A DNA stretch of 64,000 bases from Plasmopara viticola (lineage: Eukaryota; Oomycota; Peronosporomycetes; Peronosporales; Peronosporaceae), in the NCBI GenBank assembly GCA_001695595.3, contig MBPM02000009.1, positions 1,550,001-1,614,000 on the forward strand. Direction: 5' to 3'. Positions 12,009-23,071 of the stretch are shown one piece after another; position 1 is the first letter of the stretch, and every line of letters begins with the position of its first letter. The translations under genes and the position numbers were made by a program. A model generated the notes under the pieces. It was not told where the DNA came from, made no database searches, and saw only the letters and a program-made list of their open reading frames with translations.

Positions 12009-14358
12009 GTCTGGCGGGGTGCTTTTACTTAATAAGGCGATTGTTAACCTTTGCAATTGTATACACTGTTTAAGAAGTTAGGAAGCTCGACAATGCGCAG
12101 CGATAGAGGTTGCTCGATTGGGCCACAGACGGCCAGCGCTAAGTAAGGCAGTGAGGCTATAAGGTCGACGTATGCTTCAAAACTGTTATGTCTATGGTTG
12201 TTTACGCTAATTATTGGGTGGTGTGGCATCGTACGCAATGGGGCCATGCATGTTAAGCTTATTTTATCTTATCATGATGATACTACAATGGATATTGTTA
12301 AGTATTGTTGCAACTGCCTCGCGATCCATAAATCCCACAGGCGTGAAAGTTTTGAGAATACCGTTAAAAATGTTCCGACCTCCTGACCATTATATAGTTT
12401 TGGTCACATTCCTAAGTTCCACTGCAGTAATCAAAAAGCTTAATTGAACGATTCGATCCCGACATATTCCGAATTTTAAGCTTGCATGATGTGTATCAGC
12501 AACACACCGCTCCTCGGCCTATAGAAGCCAGTAAGCTTTTCGAGTAGACGCGAGAAAATGGTTTCGCTCATCCCGAAGCCTCGCAAGGATTCAAAACCGC
12601 TTTAGCAAAAGATTGACGACCGATCGCTAGTAGGTTGACGGGGTAACAAAGCATCTTGCACAAAAGAAATGTGCAGGAAGGCACAACTTCTTTTGACGAA
12701 TAGCTGCTCACTATCCCTGGTCTAAGTCAGATTTATTTAAAGCTTGATTCATGTTTTTAGTCCTAACTTGAATAAACTAGATGATAAGGGAATCAATCTG
12801 CTACCACTACTTATGTTATATTCCAGTCAAGAACTCATTTGCTATAATGTGCGTCATTCGTGATCGATACGGATCATGCAACACTATATCCTGCGACAGG
12901 GTCACCACAACTATCGCTGAGATTTTTTTTAATGTGAAGTAAATATATAGAAAGCCGGGCTATGTTACCTTTTCTTGCGTTTTACTGCACTGCTCATCGG
13001 TGGCCCTATGCTACATTCTGTGCCTTGCAAATCTATGCCATCGCTTACGAAATTTTATTACCATGCTGCTAGCTGGACTAGTTTATCGGCTGGGATAGGT
13101 ACCAAAGACGTCGTGAGGTTTATATGCGATACATCCCGTAATCGTTACGGGCGTATACTTGACAATACTTTCTTTAAGAGGAGCTGTATGCGCAACACTG
13201 GTGTTGGCGAAGCTCACCGAAGTCCTTTTGCACAAAATATATCAGTCAACAGCTATCGCCTTGCCTCACCAATTGCTGGTAAACTAGTGAGTTTCTTAGC
13301 TATGGTATGCGCAGCAGTAAGACGTGCTTGTTCATGCCAAGAATTTTTTTACGTGCTGTCGAAATCGTCAAGTCACATAGCCAGGTTTGCTTAACTTTAA
13401 GTGTACCTTTGGTGGTTCATTTAGCAATTTAATCCGAAACGTTTTCGTCCTTATTGCTCTCTTTTAAGCATCGACCACCTAATTTTGACCGAATGCAGTC
13501 GTTTGCCGGCGCGCCAAACACTTGTCACACCAAGATTTCAAATGGTATAACATAATCTCGTACACTTGCATGTAAACTAGCAATTCAAGGCTTCTATTTA
13601 TTATGTGCTAATAAGATCGAAGAGACTGAATTTATTAGGCAAGCCCTCAGCTGGAAGACCCAATTATTCTTTAATAGGGTACCTTAGCACTAAGAAAGAC
13701 CCGCATTTTCCTGGATCGAGCTATCTAATCAAGCCATTTCAGAGGAAGACCCTGTCTGAGGCTTTCTTCCTCTTATAGAGCGATAAGAATTGCAGTTTTC
13801 GTCGTTGATGTCTGCATTCTGAAGAGTTGTGCGCAAAACGGACCTGTACTAAAAAGTAAATAATGTATACAGTCTTCTTGCCAGTAGCACCATTATGTTG
13901 ATGAACGTCCCTATTAACTCATATATAATATCTGGGCATCCTCGTTTAAAGCAAGAACATGATCGCTGGCGGAATAAAAAGCTCGCTACGTATAAGTTTA
14001 TCTCAATTGCTTTTTTCAAATAGCCGTTTGGAAATGACACTCATCATAAAAGCTGAATACTTTGATGAAGCGATTTACGGTGGACACTCACCGTAATGAC
14101 TGGTCTTGCATGTAAAGGAAGCTCAACCACCACGTGCACCTTATTTCTTGATATCGTAATGTCAAACCTATCTCACTGTTTTCAAAAGAAATTTGATCTC
14201 TTCGAAGTAATACATCAAAAGTCAATACAGACCTTGAACCCATAGTAAATGCTACTTTCTGAGCTTGTGCTGTCTAAGCTCTATGGCATGCATGAGCTCA
14301 ACTCAGTGAGATCAAATGCCGCAACGCTTTATAGTTGATCTACGTTTCGAAATCCTTC

Positions 14359-14463
14359 TTGGCTTGCCATAAGTTGGTGGCAACACGAGCACAGTGATGA
14401 TTGTGTGCCGCCTGAGTACGATGGTGCGTTTGGCACCTACTTCAGCTAGCATAGCTAGGAAAC
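14359..14463. repeat. dispersed repeat, copy 1
   Basis: This stretch aligns with 32973-33075 in the same orientation, sharing TTGGCTTGCCA, GCA-CACGAGCA, GATGGTGCGTT and ATAGCT blocks at about 75% identity by eye. The second copy lies inside the decayed gypsy element, so this is probably a fragment of the same family. Confidence 0.5.
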
Positions 14464-15274
14464 AAACAACGAGGCTGTTTACAGATATGGTGTTTAAGTA
14501 ACAAAGTCTTTCGGACAGAGTGATGTCAGATCGAGACCCGGTTTATCACTGCGTAACGCAGTTTAAATCATTTAGAATCTGCTTGTTGATGCTAACATCA
14601 GCTCATATGCTGCCAAATGGCCGGATGTCAAAGGAGTCGATCGTAGCTTAAACGCTTACAGCGCAATTATGCACTAAGGTGCCACATCCTTTAACCGATA
14701 AGCCGTCAAAATTAAATCTCGCACCTTACATTGTGGTTTACACATCTACAAGCTTTACGCATTTTGACAATAACAAGCAAAGAACCTTAATATTTTGTTA
14801 GCGCTGAGAAGCGCAAGTCCTACCGATGCGATTAAGGGAGTGACTCAAAAGCTCTTTTTATGTCCGTTTTATTTGTTGCCTCATGGAAACAACTTACTGA
14901 TTTTGCGGCTGAACGTAATCATGAGGTCGAATGATGCGAATGCAGCTACGAAAGGAATTATTAGAAAAAAATACACAATATTTTTTAAGTAGGATAAAAA
15001 CCTAATGATTACGAAATTTAACGCTTGAATAATGTAAGTGCTTTTTTTTACAAAAACGATTACATGTATTTTTATCGACCCTTAAGGGTCTTGAATTTTA
15101 AATAAGATAGCGTACATCATTAGTTTTTTGAGACAACGTTGACGTACTGAACATTTTTGAATCGTTCTATGAGATAGTACGATTTTCGGAAGTTTGAGTC
15201 GAAGATGAGCTTTGTAATATTTCCAGCACTTCATTCAATCTTTACCCCCGCGCACGACACGGCTGGTGAGGCGA

Positions 15275-15363
15275 GTATGGGTGGACATACGGCGGCGGAT
15301 TGTGCCCAAAGCCCCGCCATGTTTGTCGTAAGGCTGAGGAGCCAAGTACTCGTAAGGCTGTGC
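15275..15363. repeat. gypsy-linker-like fragment
   Basis: About 70% similar by eye to 33742-33831, which lies between the integrase C-terminus and the chromodomain-like part of the gypsy remnant; both contain CGGATTGTGCCCA. Probably a second decayed copy of that family. Confidence 0.4.
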
Positions 15364-16546
15364 GCTATGAGCAAAGCCTAAAGCTACTGCTTTGATAGTC
15401 ACTCATCTCATGTATAGAATAGGCAAAAGAGACAAGTTTAAGCTGTCGTTCTTGCCTACACCCTCTAATTTTGTCTTTTAATATTGAATACTATATCAGC
15501 GAGAGCACCTCATGTCATGTATTTATCGCAACAAATTGTTTTGGGTTCGATCCTAACGTGTACAACCAGTCCATGCCGGTGCATCTGACGACAAGTCCAA
15601 CATTTTCTGAAGACTTTTAAGAGAAGACGTTCGACAAGGTTAGCGTTGATTTGAGGCTACTCTGCAGCTTTATAAAGCAAAGATCCAGGCAAAATCTTAC
15701 CGGAGAACTCGCGTTGCTCATTGATTTTATTCGTGGTAGAGTGGTAGGCTATCCTAGGGTCTTCCCTACGCAAGCGTCTCTTTGGCGGGGCAAACCCTTT
15801 CTGGCTCGGCTATATTCAACAATTCTAGCAGGATAAGCAGCTTTTTAAAATATCCCATCTACTTAGTACGTTTAATGTACAGAAAGAGTGACTGCCTGCT
15901 CCAGCTCAGATAGTCTGCGCTGAGACGTGCAGCGTTCAATCAAGCCGTAAATTTCAGGGATTACATGACCTGAGAAGTTCATTTTCTCTTCAAAGTTGTT
16001 TAAGTCAGGGATCACCTTAAGGTAGCCTATTCTAATTACCTAGTCAATCGCGCAGAAAGAAGAGATTCTCATGAAGAGAGCGCTAGGCCGGCATTGAAAC
16101 CCAACTTGTAAAGATCTTGCAAACTGCTTGCTGCTGCTAATTTAAGGTCGCGGCAGCCATTTCAAAGTCTTTCGAACGCCTCCCACAAGTTCTGCCCCAC
16201 TTACAAAGCTCTAGACATTCGTAAGGGAGCCTATGCACTAAGATGCACTCTACATGGACGCGTCATCGAGTTTAGATGTCAATCCGCGCCAGGATGCTAG
16301 CCTCACCTGGTGGCCTCTTACATGCACTCTTATATTTACCAGCGACTTTCGTCTAGCATTATCAAAGCTGAGCCATCTCTAATGTGAGATATTGATTGAG
16401 CAGCTAAAAAGTTAAGCTTACAGATGCAAAATAATCTTTCTGTGTGATTAATTGTCGGATTGTAGCACCATGAAGGCACACTCGACTTCAAAATAGATAG
16501 CATACATAAACCGCGGTGGAGACAGTGTTCAAAGGAAATTCTGTCA

Positions 16547-16577
16547 GATTGGGTGCAAGCGTTGCTTGCACCCAATC
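16547..16577. repeat. perfect 14-bp hairpin with 3-nt loop
   Basis: GATTGGGTGCAAGC is followed by GTT and then its exact reverse complement. The end sequence ATTGGGTGCAA recurs at about 33100 in the gypsy remnant region, which suggests the palindrome is a head-to-head junction of a repeat end and not a functional terminator. Confidence 0.6.
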
Positions 16578-17399
16578 ATATTTTTCTTCGGATGACGTCA
16601 AAGAAAACCCGTATGCGGGATTTGATGCGGTGCTAATAGCACGCGCATAGCCGCCGCAAGCTTGCACTAAGACAATGGCTCTATTAGACAGGTCGAATTG
16701 TACTCGCCGAGTGAGGATTAGCTCTTCAAAGCTCTTGCGGCATGCAAAGTAGGCAAGTGCATCGATGTTTTACATAATTAGGGTTCAAGCGGTGAGTTAT
16801 CTTCTCAACTTGTGTTAATAATCAGAAATTGGCAACTACAAATCCCACCGCAAAATGTGTCAATGATTAAGGTCATTGAACTCACCCGTGAACCGATCCA
16901 GTGGCTCGAATAAATAGACGCTCGACCCAGGAAATGAAGGTGCCTGGTTCGATACCAAAGAGTCCAAATTAGGACAGCCGCATAAATATCACTAAAGCGG
17001 ACGAGCATTCGCTCAAAAGAGGTAATAGCGTACAAACTCGCACCCAAATGGTGGGCTGGACACAGAACTGACGGAAGTGACAGTGTTATGGGGGTACAGA
17101 ATCCAATAATGGGTCAGATAGCATCTAATATTTTACGCTAAAGACAACCTATTCGTAGCGTGTGGGTTTTTGCTAAAAGCTGGCAATCTGTAAAAAGTAG
17201 CCTTATACTTATATTACAGCAAAATGAGATTTTAGAAAAGGAATAATATTGCGGTAACAAATTTTGTGCTAATCTGTTTTCCTTGACGTTAATAATCAAG
17301 TGATCTTCCAGAAATACGGTCATTAGGTCGCTTATGCAAGCTCGGTAAGCGGACCAAACTTAGAAATGTTGATGAGTTAATCGTTATCGCTGTCACTGA

Positions 17400-18677
17400 A
17401 TGATTAGTATCATCACAATGGTAGCTCTGTGCCAAAATTCTGTGGCATCGCAGCTTGTGCGTCGCAATGTCTTTCAGTGCATCTCGCAGCGACATCCGTA
17501 TGTGGTAAAGTCTAAGTTTCCACGCGGTGGTGGAGAGTCTATGCTCACGCGCAACAAATACCAGTCCATCATTAAGGAGGAATTTCCACTAGAATTAGGC
17601 GGCTCGTTACCCGAACTAAGTATCGAATGGGAACAGTGGGGTGACTGCTCGCTTCCTAACAACCGGACGATTTTGGTGTTGCCTTCTTTCTCGCACTCGA
17701 GCCATGCCGCTTCCAATCGAGACGACCCGCGGCCTGGATGGTGGGAGAATATGATTGGTCCTGGCAAGGCCATCAACACGTCCTACTTTCGGGTCATATG
17801 TCCATCCGTTCTGGGCAGCCCCTTTGGTGCCACATCACCACTATCCGTAGACCTGCTCACGGGTGAAAAGTACAAGAATTCATTCCCTCAACTCACACCC
17901 GCTGACATGGCGCGCTGTCATGCCAAGGTTTTGGACGATCTAGGCATCGACACTGTTCACACGGTCGTTGGTGCCAGTATGGGAGGCATCCAGGCGCTTG
18001 AGTTTGCAGCGCAGTTTCCAAATCGCTTGGATCGGCTTGTCGCCCTATCCTGCACACATCAGACAACCCCAGGTACGGTCGCCTTTCGACGTGTTCAGCG
18101 TCGTGCAATACTTGCTGATCCAATGTACAAGGACGGTCATTATACGCCTGGCATCCCTCTCGAAGGCATGAAGGTGGCACGTGAGTTGGGCTTGACGTGC
18201 TACCGCTCGCGTGAGGAGTTTGACGCACGCTTTGACTGGAATCCAATTGGTCCGATGCATTTCAAGACAGCGACGTTCGAGGTCGAGAGCTACATGGACT
18301 ACCAAGCCAACAAATTTGCTCGATCTTTCGACCCCAACTGCTACTTACTGTTGTCCAAAGCCATGGACTTGACCAATTTGGGTCGCAATGCACTGAACCT
18401 GGCTGAGGGCACGAGCCGCATCTCGTGCAAATCTCTGATAATTGGTGTCAAGCAAGATTTGCTGATTCCGATCCAAGAGCAGCGCAATCTTGTACACATT
18501 CTGCAGTCGTACGGCCACAATGCGCAGTTAATGGAAGTGGACTCTAAATTTGGGCATGACGCCATGTTTAATGGTCAAATGCAGCTTAGCGTATTCACGC
18601 CAATGGTACGTGAGTACATTGAGGACCAGCTTGCGAACATCTTGCCACACGAGCAACATCGCTACAGCAGTCTTTAA
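17400..18677 (+). CDS. MetX-family homoserine/serine O-acyltransferase
   Basis: An alpha/beta-hydrolase that transfers an acyl group from acyl-CoA to the hydroxyl of homoserine or serine, feeding methionine or cysteine synthesis. It is intronless and 425 aa. The nucleophile elbow is GASMGG (S193); the triad is completed by D353 (VKQDLLIP) and H386 (FGHDAM). PSFSHSSHAA forms the oxyanion side and CPSVLGSPFGATSPLS replaces the NVLGGC-GTTGP block typical of true homoserine acetyltransferases; the FPQLTPADM stretch is family-typical. The first about 45 residues are rich in R, Q and S with almost no acidic residues, like a mitochondrial presequence. ATG 17400 is used; ATG 17418 is an alternative start. 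Which amino acid it acylates cannot be decided from sequence. The next gene starts 46 bp after its stop. Confidence 0.9.
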   Translation: MISIITMVALCQNSVASQLVRRNVFQCISQRHPYVVKSKFPRGGGESMLTRNKYQSIIKEEFPLELGGSLPELSIEWEQWGDCSLPNNRTILVLPSFSHSSHAASNRDDPRPGWWENMIGPGKAINTSYFRVICPSVLGSPFGATSPLSVDLLTGEKYKNSFPQLTPADMARCHAKVLDDLGIDTVHTVVGASMGGIQALEFAAQFPNRLDRLVALSCTHQTTPGTVAFRRVQRRAILADPMYKDGHYTPGIPLEGMKVARELGLTCYRSREEFDARFDWNPIGPMHFKTATFEVESYMDYQANKFARSFDPNCYLLLSKAMDLTNLGRNALNLAEGTSRISCKSLIIGVKQDLLIPIQEQRNLVHILQSYGHNAQLMEVDSKFGHDAMFNGQMQLSVFTPMVREYIEDQLANILPHEQHRYSSL

Positions 18678-18723
18678 GTGCATTTAGTGAAAATCAAATG
18701 AATTAATTTAATTAAATACATGC

Positions 18724-20351
18724 ATGTCACCGAGATGTTGGTATGTGGTCCCCATTAATCGAGCCGGTGACACGGCCGAGTCAGAGTGCGGCCTGGGTCT
18801 AATGCTCAGAAATCTCCACATGCCGCTGCGTCGAGACTGGCTGCTGATGCCTGAAGCGCTGCTCCAGCTGCTGATCATGTGGCCACTGGAGCTGTACGAA
18901 GCCGTGGCCATTTTGCCCGTGAGCTTCTTGCGTCGCCATGTGCCGGTCTTGGGCGGCGCGCTTGTCGTACTCATGACGCTCCACGGCATCCTTCTACGGC
19001 TGTTTTTGGAACTGCTGCGCGCTATCGTTGCTCGCGTGACGTACTCGCGTGACCCAGTCCTAACCTTTGACCGGTTTTGGCGCGCGATGCAAGACCACTA
19101 TGCTTTTCTAGAACCTAGACGCGTGGACTGGCAACTGGTGCGCCAACTTTTTGGGGACACCATTCAAACGGCAACTAGCGACGACGACCTCTGGATTGCA
19201 CTTCGGGAGAGCATATCCCTATGTGACGACGCATCAATTGTTGTCTCTCGCGTGGCAGGAGCCACCGCTGGAGCCATAGGGCCCAGGACGATGACAGTGC
19301 GAGGACGCAAGCTTCCGACCGTCGCGGCGCAGAATTATAAACGGTTGTCTTTAGCTGCCATTGAGAGAGAACACTTGACGCAAGGAGGTCGAAAAATTGC
19401 GAATAACCGCTTTGTTTGTGGTATTTTAAATGCTGAAACCAGTCCAGGATGGCGAATTGGCTATGTTTGCCTTACTGCTATGCAGGGGTTTGTAGAGTTC
19501 CCGCTGCCCCGAGTGGAGACTCTCATGCCATCATGGTCAAGAGGGGCGAAAACAGTAGAGACAGGGGCTGAAAAAATGCTGCTGGAAGAGAATGGCAAGC
19601 CAAGGCGATCACGAACATACAGCTCCATTAGTGTTCCCGAGATTTATGACCTGGAGTCGATGCGCTGGTCACTTGAAGCAATCTTGCTGGGCTTAGGAGA
19701 CGTGGATGGACTTATTTTGGATCTGCGCTTTAATCAAGGGGGAGGATCGCACGTTGCAGCATTGACAGTTGCTTCGTTCTTTGCGAGCGAAAAGAAAGCG
19801 GCGCTGGCGTTTTCGACTGATGAAAAATTACCAGGTGCGATACCGAGATTTTCCAAAAAGAAAAACTATTACATCCCGTACACGTCACGCTGTACGCGAT
19901 TTCGGGGCCCGCTGGCTGTGCTTCAAAGCCAGTATACTCGCGGGTAAGGTTCATGTGTGGAGACATCGCATTCTAAATTAGTGACATATCCATCTGTTTT
20001 GATCACAGGACGGCGGAACTGCTGTGTTTGTCGTTAATGAAACGCCCACTCACATCCCGAATCGGAGGTACCACTGCTGGGTGTCTGTCGGCCACTCGGC
20101 AGCTGCGTTTGCCAAATTACTGGACCGTTGACATTCCCCATCAGCGTATCTTTAGTGCCGACAATGAAATTTATGAGGGTGTAGGCATCCCGCCTACCGA
20201 GATTGTGCCGGGGATGGAGCCATCATCTTCCAACGAAAGCTTTTCAATGAAGGACAGGACGCTAGTCGCAGCGTCAAGCGCCGCCTTCGATCCGTGCATA
20301 AGGAAAGCGATCGATCATATCATGGATATTGAGACAACGCGTAACAAGTGA
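18724..20351 (+). CDS. S41-type (tail-specific protease-like) membrane protein, possibly inactive
   Basis: Two exons (18724-19943 and 20009-20351, phase 2) give 520 aa. Residues about 40-105 are strongly hydrophobic (LLIMWPLELYEAV, GGALVVLMTLHGILL) and likely membrane-bound. A helical FDRFWRAMQDHYAFLEPR segment and the S41 core follow: DVDGLILDLRFNQGGG, FRGPLAVLQSQYT, then after the intron TAELLCLSLMKRP, RIGGTTAGCLS and the VDIPHQRIFSADNEIYEGVGIPPTEIVP tail. In active S41 enzymes a serine stands three residues before the glutamate of the SAxE motif; here that position is G407 (TRGTAE), so catalysis is doubtful. The splice is well supported because the conserved core continues across it. It lies 46 bp after the MetX-like gene and is convergent with the CARM1-like gene (154 bp). 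Confidence 0.82.
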
Positions 20352-20443
20352 AGACATAGCTTAAAATTATCGTATATAAGCGTCAAAGTCATGCTCAGCT
20401 TAGAGTGCAAGCTCAATATTCTGCGTTTCTTGATCACTAATGC

Positions 20444-20475
20444 AGCCAGCGCCATATACAGCCAGCGCCATATAC
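20444..20475. repeat. 16-bp perfect tandem duplication
   Basis: AGCCAGCGCCATATAC occurs twice head to tail between the convergent S41-like and CARM1-like genes, 31 bp past the stop of the latter, so probably in its 3' untranslated region. Confidence 0.85.
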
Positions 20476-20505
20476 ACCAACTTTGTCACTACATGAAAGA
20501 CAGCT

Positions 20506-21784
20506 TCAGTGCGATGTGCTATGTTGCTGCATTCCGGCAGTAGAGGTCGCTGCCGTTGAAACCCCCGGAGAGTACAGATACTGATACATCTGATCGTGCA
20601 GTCGAATATGATTTCGTGACACAATCGACGTCCCGTCGAGACAAACTGTACGCACGATATATAGAACAACCGTGTCAAATCTGTACGGTACACAAGAAGT
20701 GATGTAGCGTACCTTCAAGATCAATGTCATAGCTGAATTTCTTGTTGGCCACAAAGTGTACATTGCCACTAACGCTCTGCGACGCATTGACTGCAATCGG
20801 AGTGGACAGCAAAAGACGACACTGATACCAATGAGTTCCAGCGTCGTGAGGTGATGTACTGAGAACGACACGCGTATCTGATCCCAGAAAATCGACTGTG
20901 AACCAGCAGCCAAGCCCGTGCATGATTGCAGTGCGTTCAACAACAAAGTGGAACGGAAAGTCGAACGAATCGAGTTGTTCTTTGGTAACTTCAGCAAAAT
21001 TGACAACATGCTCAGCATATCGAGAGCTTAGGAGAATGTCGGGTGGAAAATATCCAACAACAGGTTGCGAAAAGTGGTTGGTCATTGCTTGCTCCCGGAG
21101 ACTCGACAAATTCACACCGTAAAAATCTTGCTGTTGCCAGAATGCCACCTTGGCCATCTGTTCTCGGTAGATGCTGTCATCTGAAAAAGGCGACATGAAC
21201 ATGGTCCCGATCGACGGGAACATTTTGAAGCTAGGCGACGAGCTCCGCCACTTCTTTCCCGCAGAGACAAACGTCTCCAGCATGCGCTCGTGGACAAGAA
21301 AAAAGCCCATGGGCTCGGACACGACAACATCGACCTTCTCTGGCAGCTGCACTTCTTCCATCTTTCCCTTAATGACTGTTATGCGGTCACAACACCCGTT
21401 GGCAGCTACAAGCTCACGAGCACACTCGGCCATTGCGCTAAGCTCCACTGCGTACACTTTACGAGCACCGGCTTTGACAGCAAAAAAGGCGAGGATTCCG
21501 GAACCTGTACCCACGTCTAGTACCACCTTGTCGTGAAAGTCTGTCAAGTTGCACAGCATTGCGCGCTCGTAGGTTCCCGTGCGTACATGATCTTGTAGCA
21601 TGTTTTGCTGGTGGAGAAGCATTCCATAGTATTGCGAGAAAGGGTTGGCCTCGTCCTCGTCTTCTTCCTTTTCGTCCTCGGTACTAGCCTTTGTTGCAGT
21701 CGGCTCATCAGTCGCTCGTGAAGTGCTGTCGGAGGGTGGCCAGAACTCCGAGTCCTTCGCGGCAGATGGCTGCTGCCGAGGCAT
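20506..21784 (-). CDS. CARM1/PRMT4-type protein arginine methyltransferase
   Basis: It transfers methyl groups from S-adenosylmethionine to arginine, producing asymmetric dimethylarginine on histones and other nuclear proteins. Two exons (21784-20713, 20645-20506, phase 1) give 403 aa. An acidic N-terminus (residues 36-46) precedes FSQYYGMLLHQQNMLQDHVRTGTY, the SAM motif I VVLDVGTGSGIL (88-98), motif II region DRITVIKGKMEEV, and the double-E loop SEPMGFFLVHERM (E157, E166). The later GVNLSSLR, QPVVGYF, VHGL-like IMHGLGCWF and THWYQ blocks are those of CARM1, not PRMT1. The second exon encodes a 46-aa tail rich in S, T, Q and H with no domain. No PH-like N-terminal domain of animal CARM1 is present. 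All catalytic residues visible are kept. Confidence 0.93.
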
Positions 21785-22793
21785 TTCTAAGTCACTTTAA
21801 AAACACTTTTCGAGCAAAATGCCTAATTTTATTGATCAGAGTGGTTTTTAGGCTTTGCAAATGTCGACCTACCCAAATGTTCATGCGTGCCGTCGTATTC
21901 TTGGGCGATTTAGGACTTACCGAGCGCGCCAAGCGCATTTTATACAACGCGCTAAACTTTAAAGAGCTTTGCGTTAGGCAAAAACAAGCGTTACTGTCTC
22001 AATCAATCAGACCCAAGTACTTAGTGCTTAGCACGCTACACTTCGATTTACGATTAAGAGAGTCTTGCAAAAGTTTGCACGCACAAATTTCACTAGATTG
22101 TCCGTAGAAAACCCTGTGCCGGTGCAAAAATTTTCTAAGGCAAACTCGATAAAGTATTTACCAAGGGACTAATCTTGTGTGCGTTACAGGGAATACTTAT
22201 CAGAATCGCTGATCTGTCTTGGCGGGGCGCAGGACCGATGGAGCACCGTTGGATGTCTTTAGATGGTGCGCCAGGTACGAACGATCGGACGCCTATTGCG
22301 TTGGAGGATTGGCGTGTGTTACACCTTTCCGTCTTCTATCGTTGACCGCCTTTGTTTGTGGGAGAAGTGATATAAGATGATCAGGTCGTCCACCTCAGCC
22401 GACCTGACTCAAAAAATCACTACATCCCGGCCTATGGTGCAGTTTTAAGGGATTTGTTTCTGACAAATTCCATAGCTTATCCTCCCTAGATTCTGTGACA
22501 ATCGTAACACCCTTGCTAGACGGCTGATGGCCATAAATCTTCCTAGCATGGACACATGCACACCAGTAATTTAACGGATACGTACGCACACTTTTTTTTG
22601 CTTGTATTGCTCTCGATCAGATCGTCTACACTTCTCATACCTAGCCGGTAAAGCATATTTAATCGTGTAGCTTATTGGATTGTGCATTGCGATCGTGCTA
22701 TCCAAATTTCAAGGTATCGCAGTGCCTAGTACTTATGTTAAATCGGAACGGATTGAATCAATGACCGATCCCAGATAATATATAGTTGATTAG
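21785..22793. other. intergenic; upstream of CARM1-like gene
   Basis: No gene recognised. A GC-richer patch at about 22190-22380 contains a TGTTACACC stretch of the kind found at LTR ends, so a retroelement scrap is possible but not shown. Confidence 0.4.
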
Positions 22794-23071
22794 TGCTCGC
22801 GCGCTTCGGGCAGGTGCTCTCGGGCATCTGCAGGTCTCTAACGAGTCTCACCCTCGACGCGACGGTCTCCAGCACCAGGGCGCCACCTGGGCTCTTACCA
22901 AGTCAGAAGTACACAAAATAATGGAAGACCCTCACGGCCTCGAAGCTGGCTGCACTGCCCGCCGAACGAGACTCGACGTATGCGGACACCACTCTATGCC
23001 GTGGACTAGCCATAGAGTCTAGCACGTGCATAACTTGGCAACGCGATAACGTATTACAATACAATACAATA
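22794..23071 (+). mobile_element. non-LTR retrotransposon, doubly deleted short copy
   Basis: About 278 bp made of three blocks that are separate in the longer copy at 35606-36762. A 5' block (22794-22883) is joined to the GCGCCACCTGGGCTCTTACC block of the reverse-transcriptase C-terminus, then to the 3' block from AAGACCCTCACG onward. It ends in an (ACAAT)n tail. No target-site duplication is visible. It has no coding capacity. Confidence 0.8.

Larger units (their letters stand above)
12009..17399. other. 5.4-kb gene desert
   Basis: No intact gene was recognised on either strand. The longest frames begin with non-ATG codons or lack any resemblance. Two short stretches resemble sequence near the gypsy remnant (about 14359-14463 and 15275-15363), so decayed retroelement DNA makes up part of it. 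A perfect hairpin lies at 16547-16577. Confidence 0.55.

Noticed and set aside
12975..13394. 139-codon open frame as a possible secreted effector
   Set aside because: It starts with TTG, has no clear signal peptide or RXLR/LFLAK motif, and no family resemblance; likely chance.
15541..15560. Second tRNA-like B box (GGGTTCGATCC)
   Set aside because: One base short of the consensus and no matching acceptor stem or A box upstream.
16805..17047. 80-codon minus-strand frame as a retroelement fragment
   Set aside because: No pol or gag motif could be placed; composition alone is not evidence.
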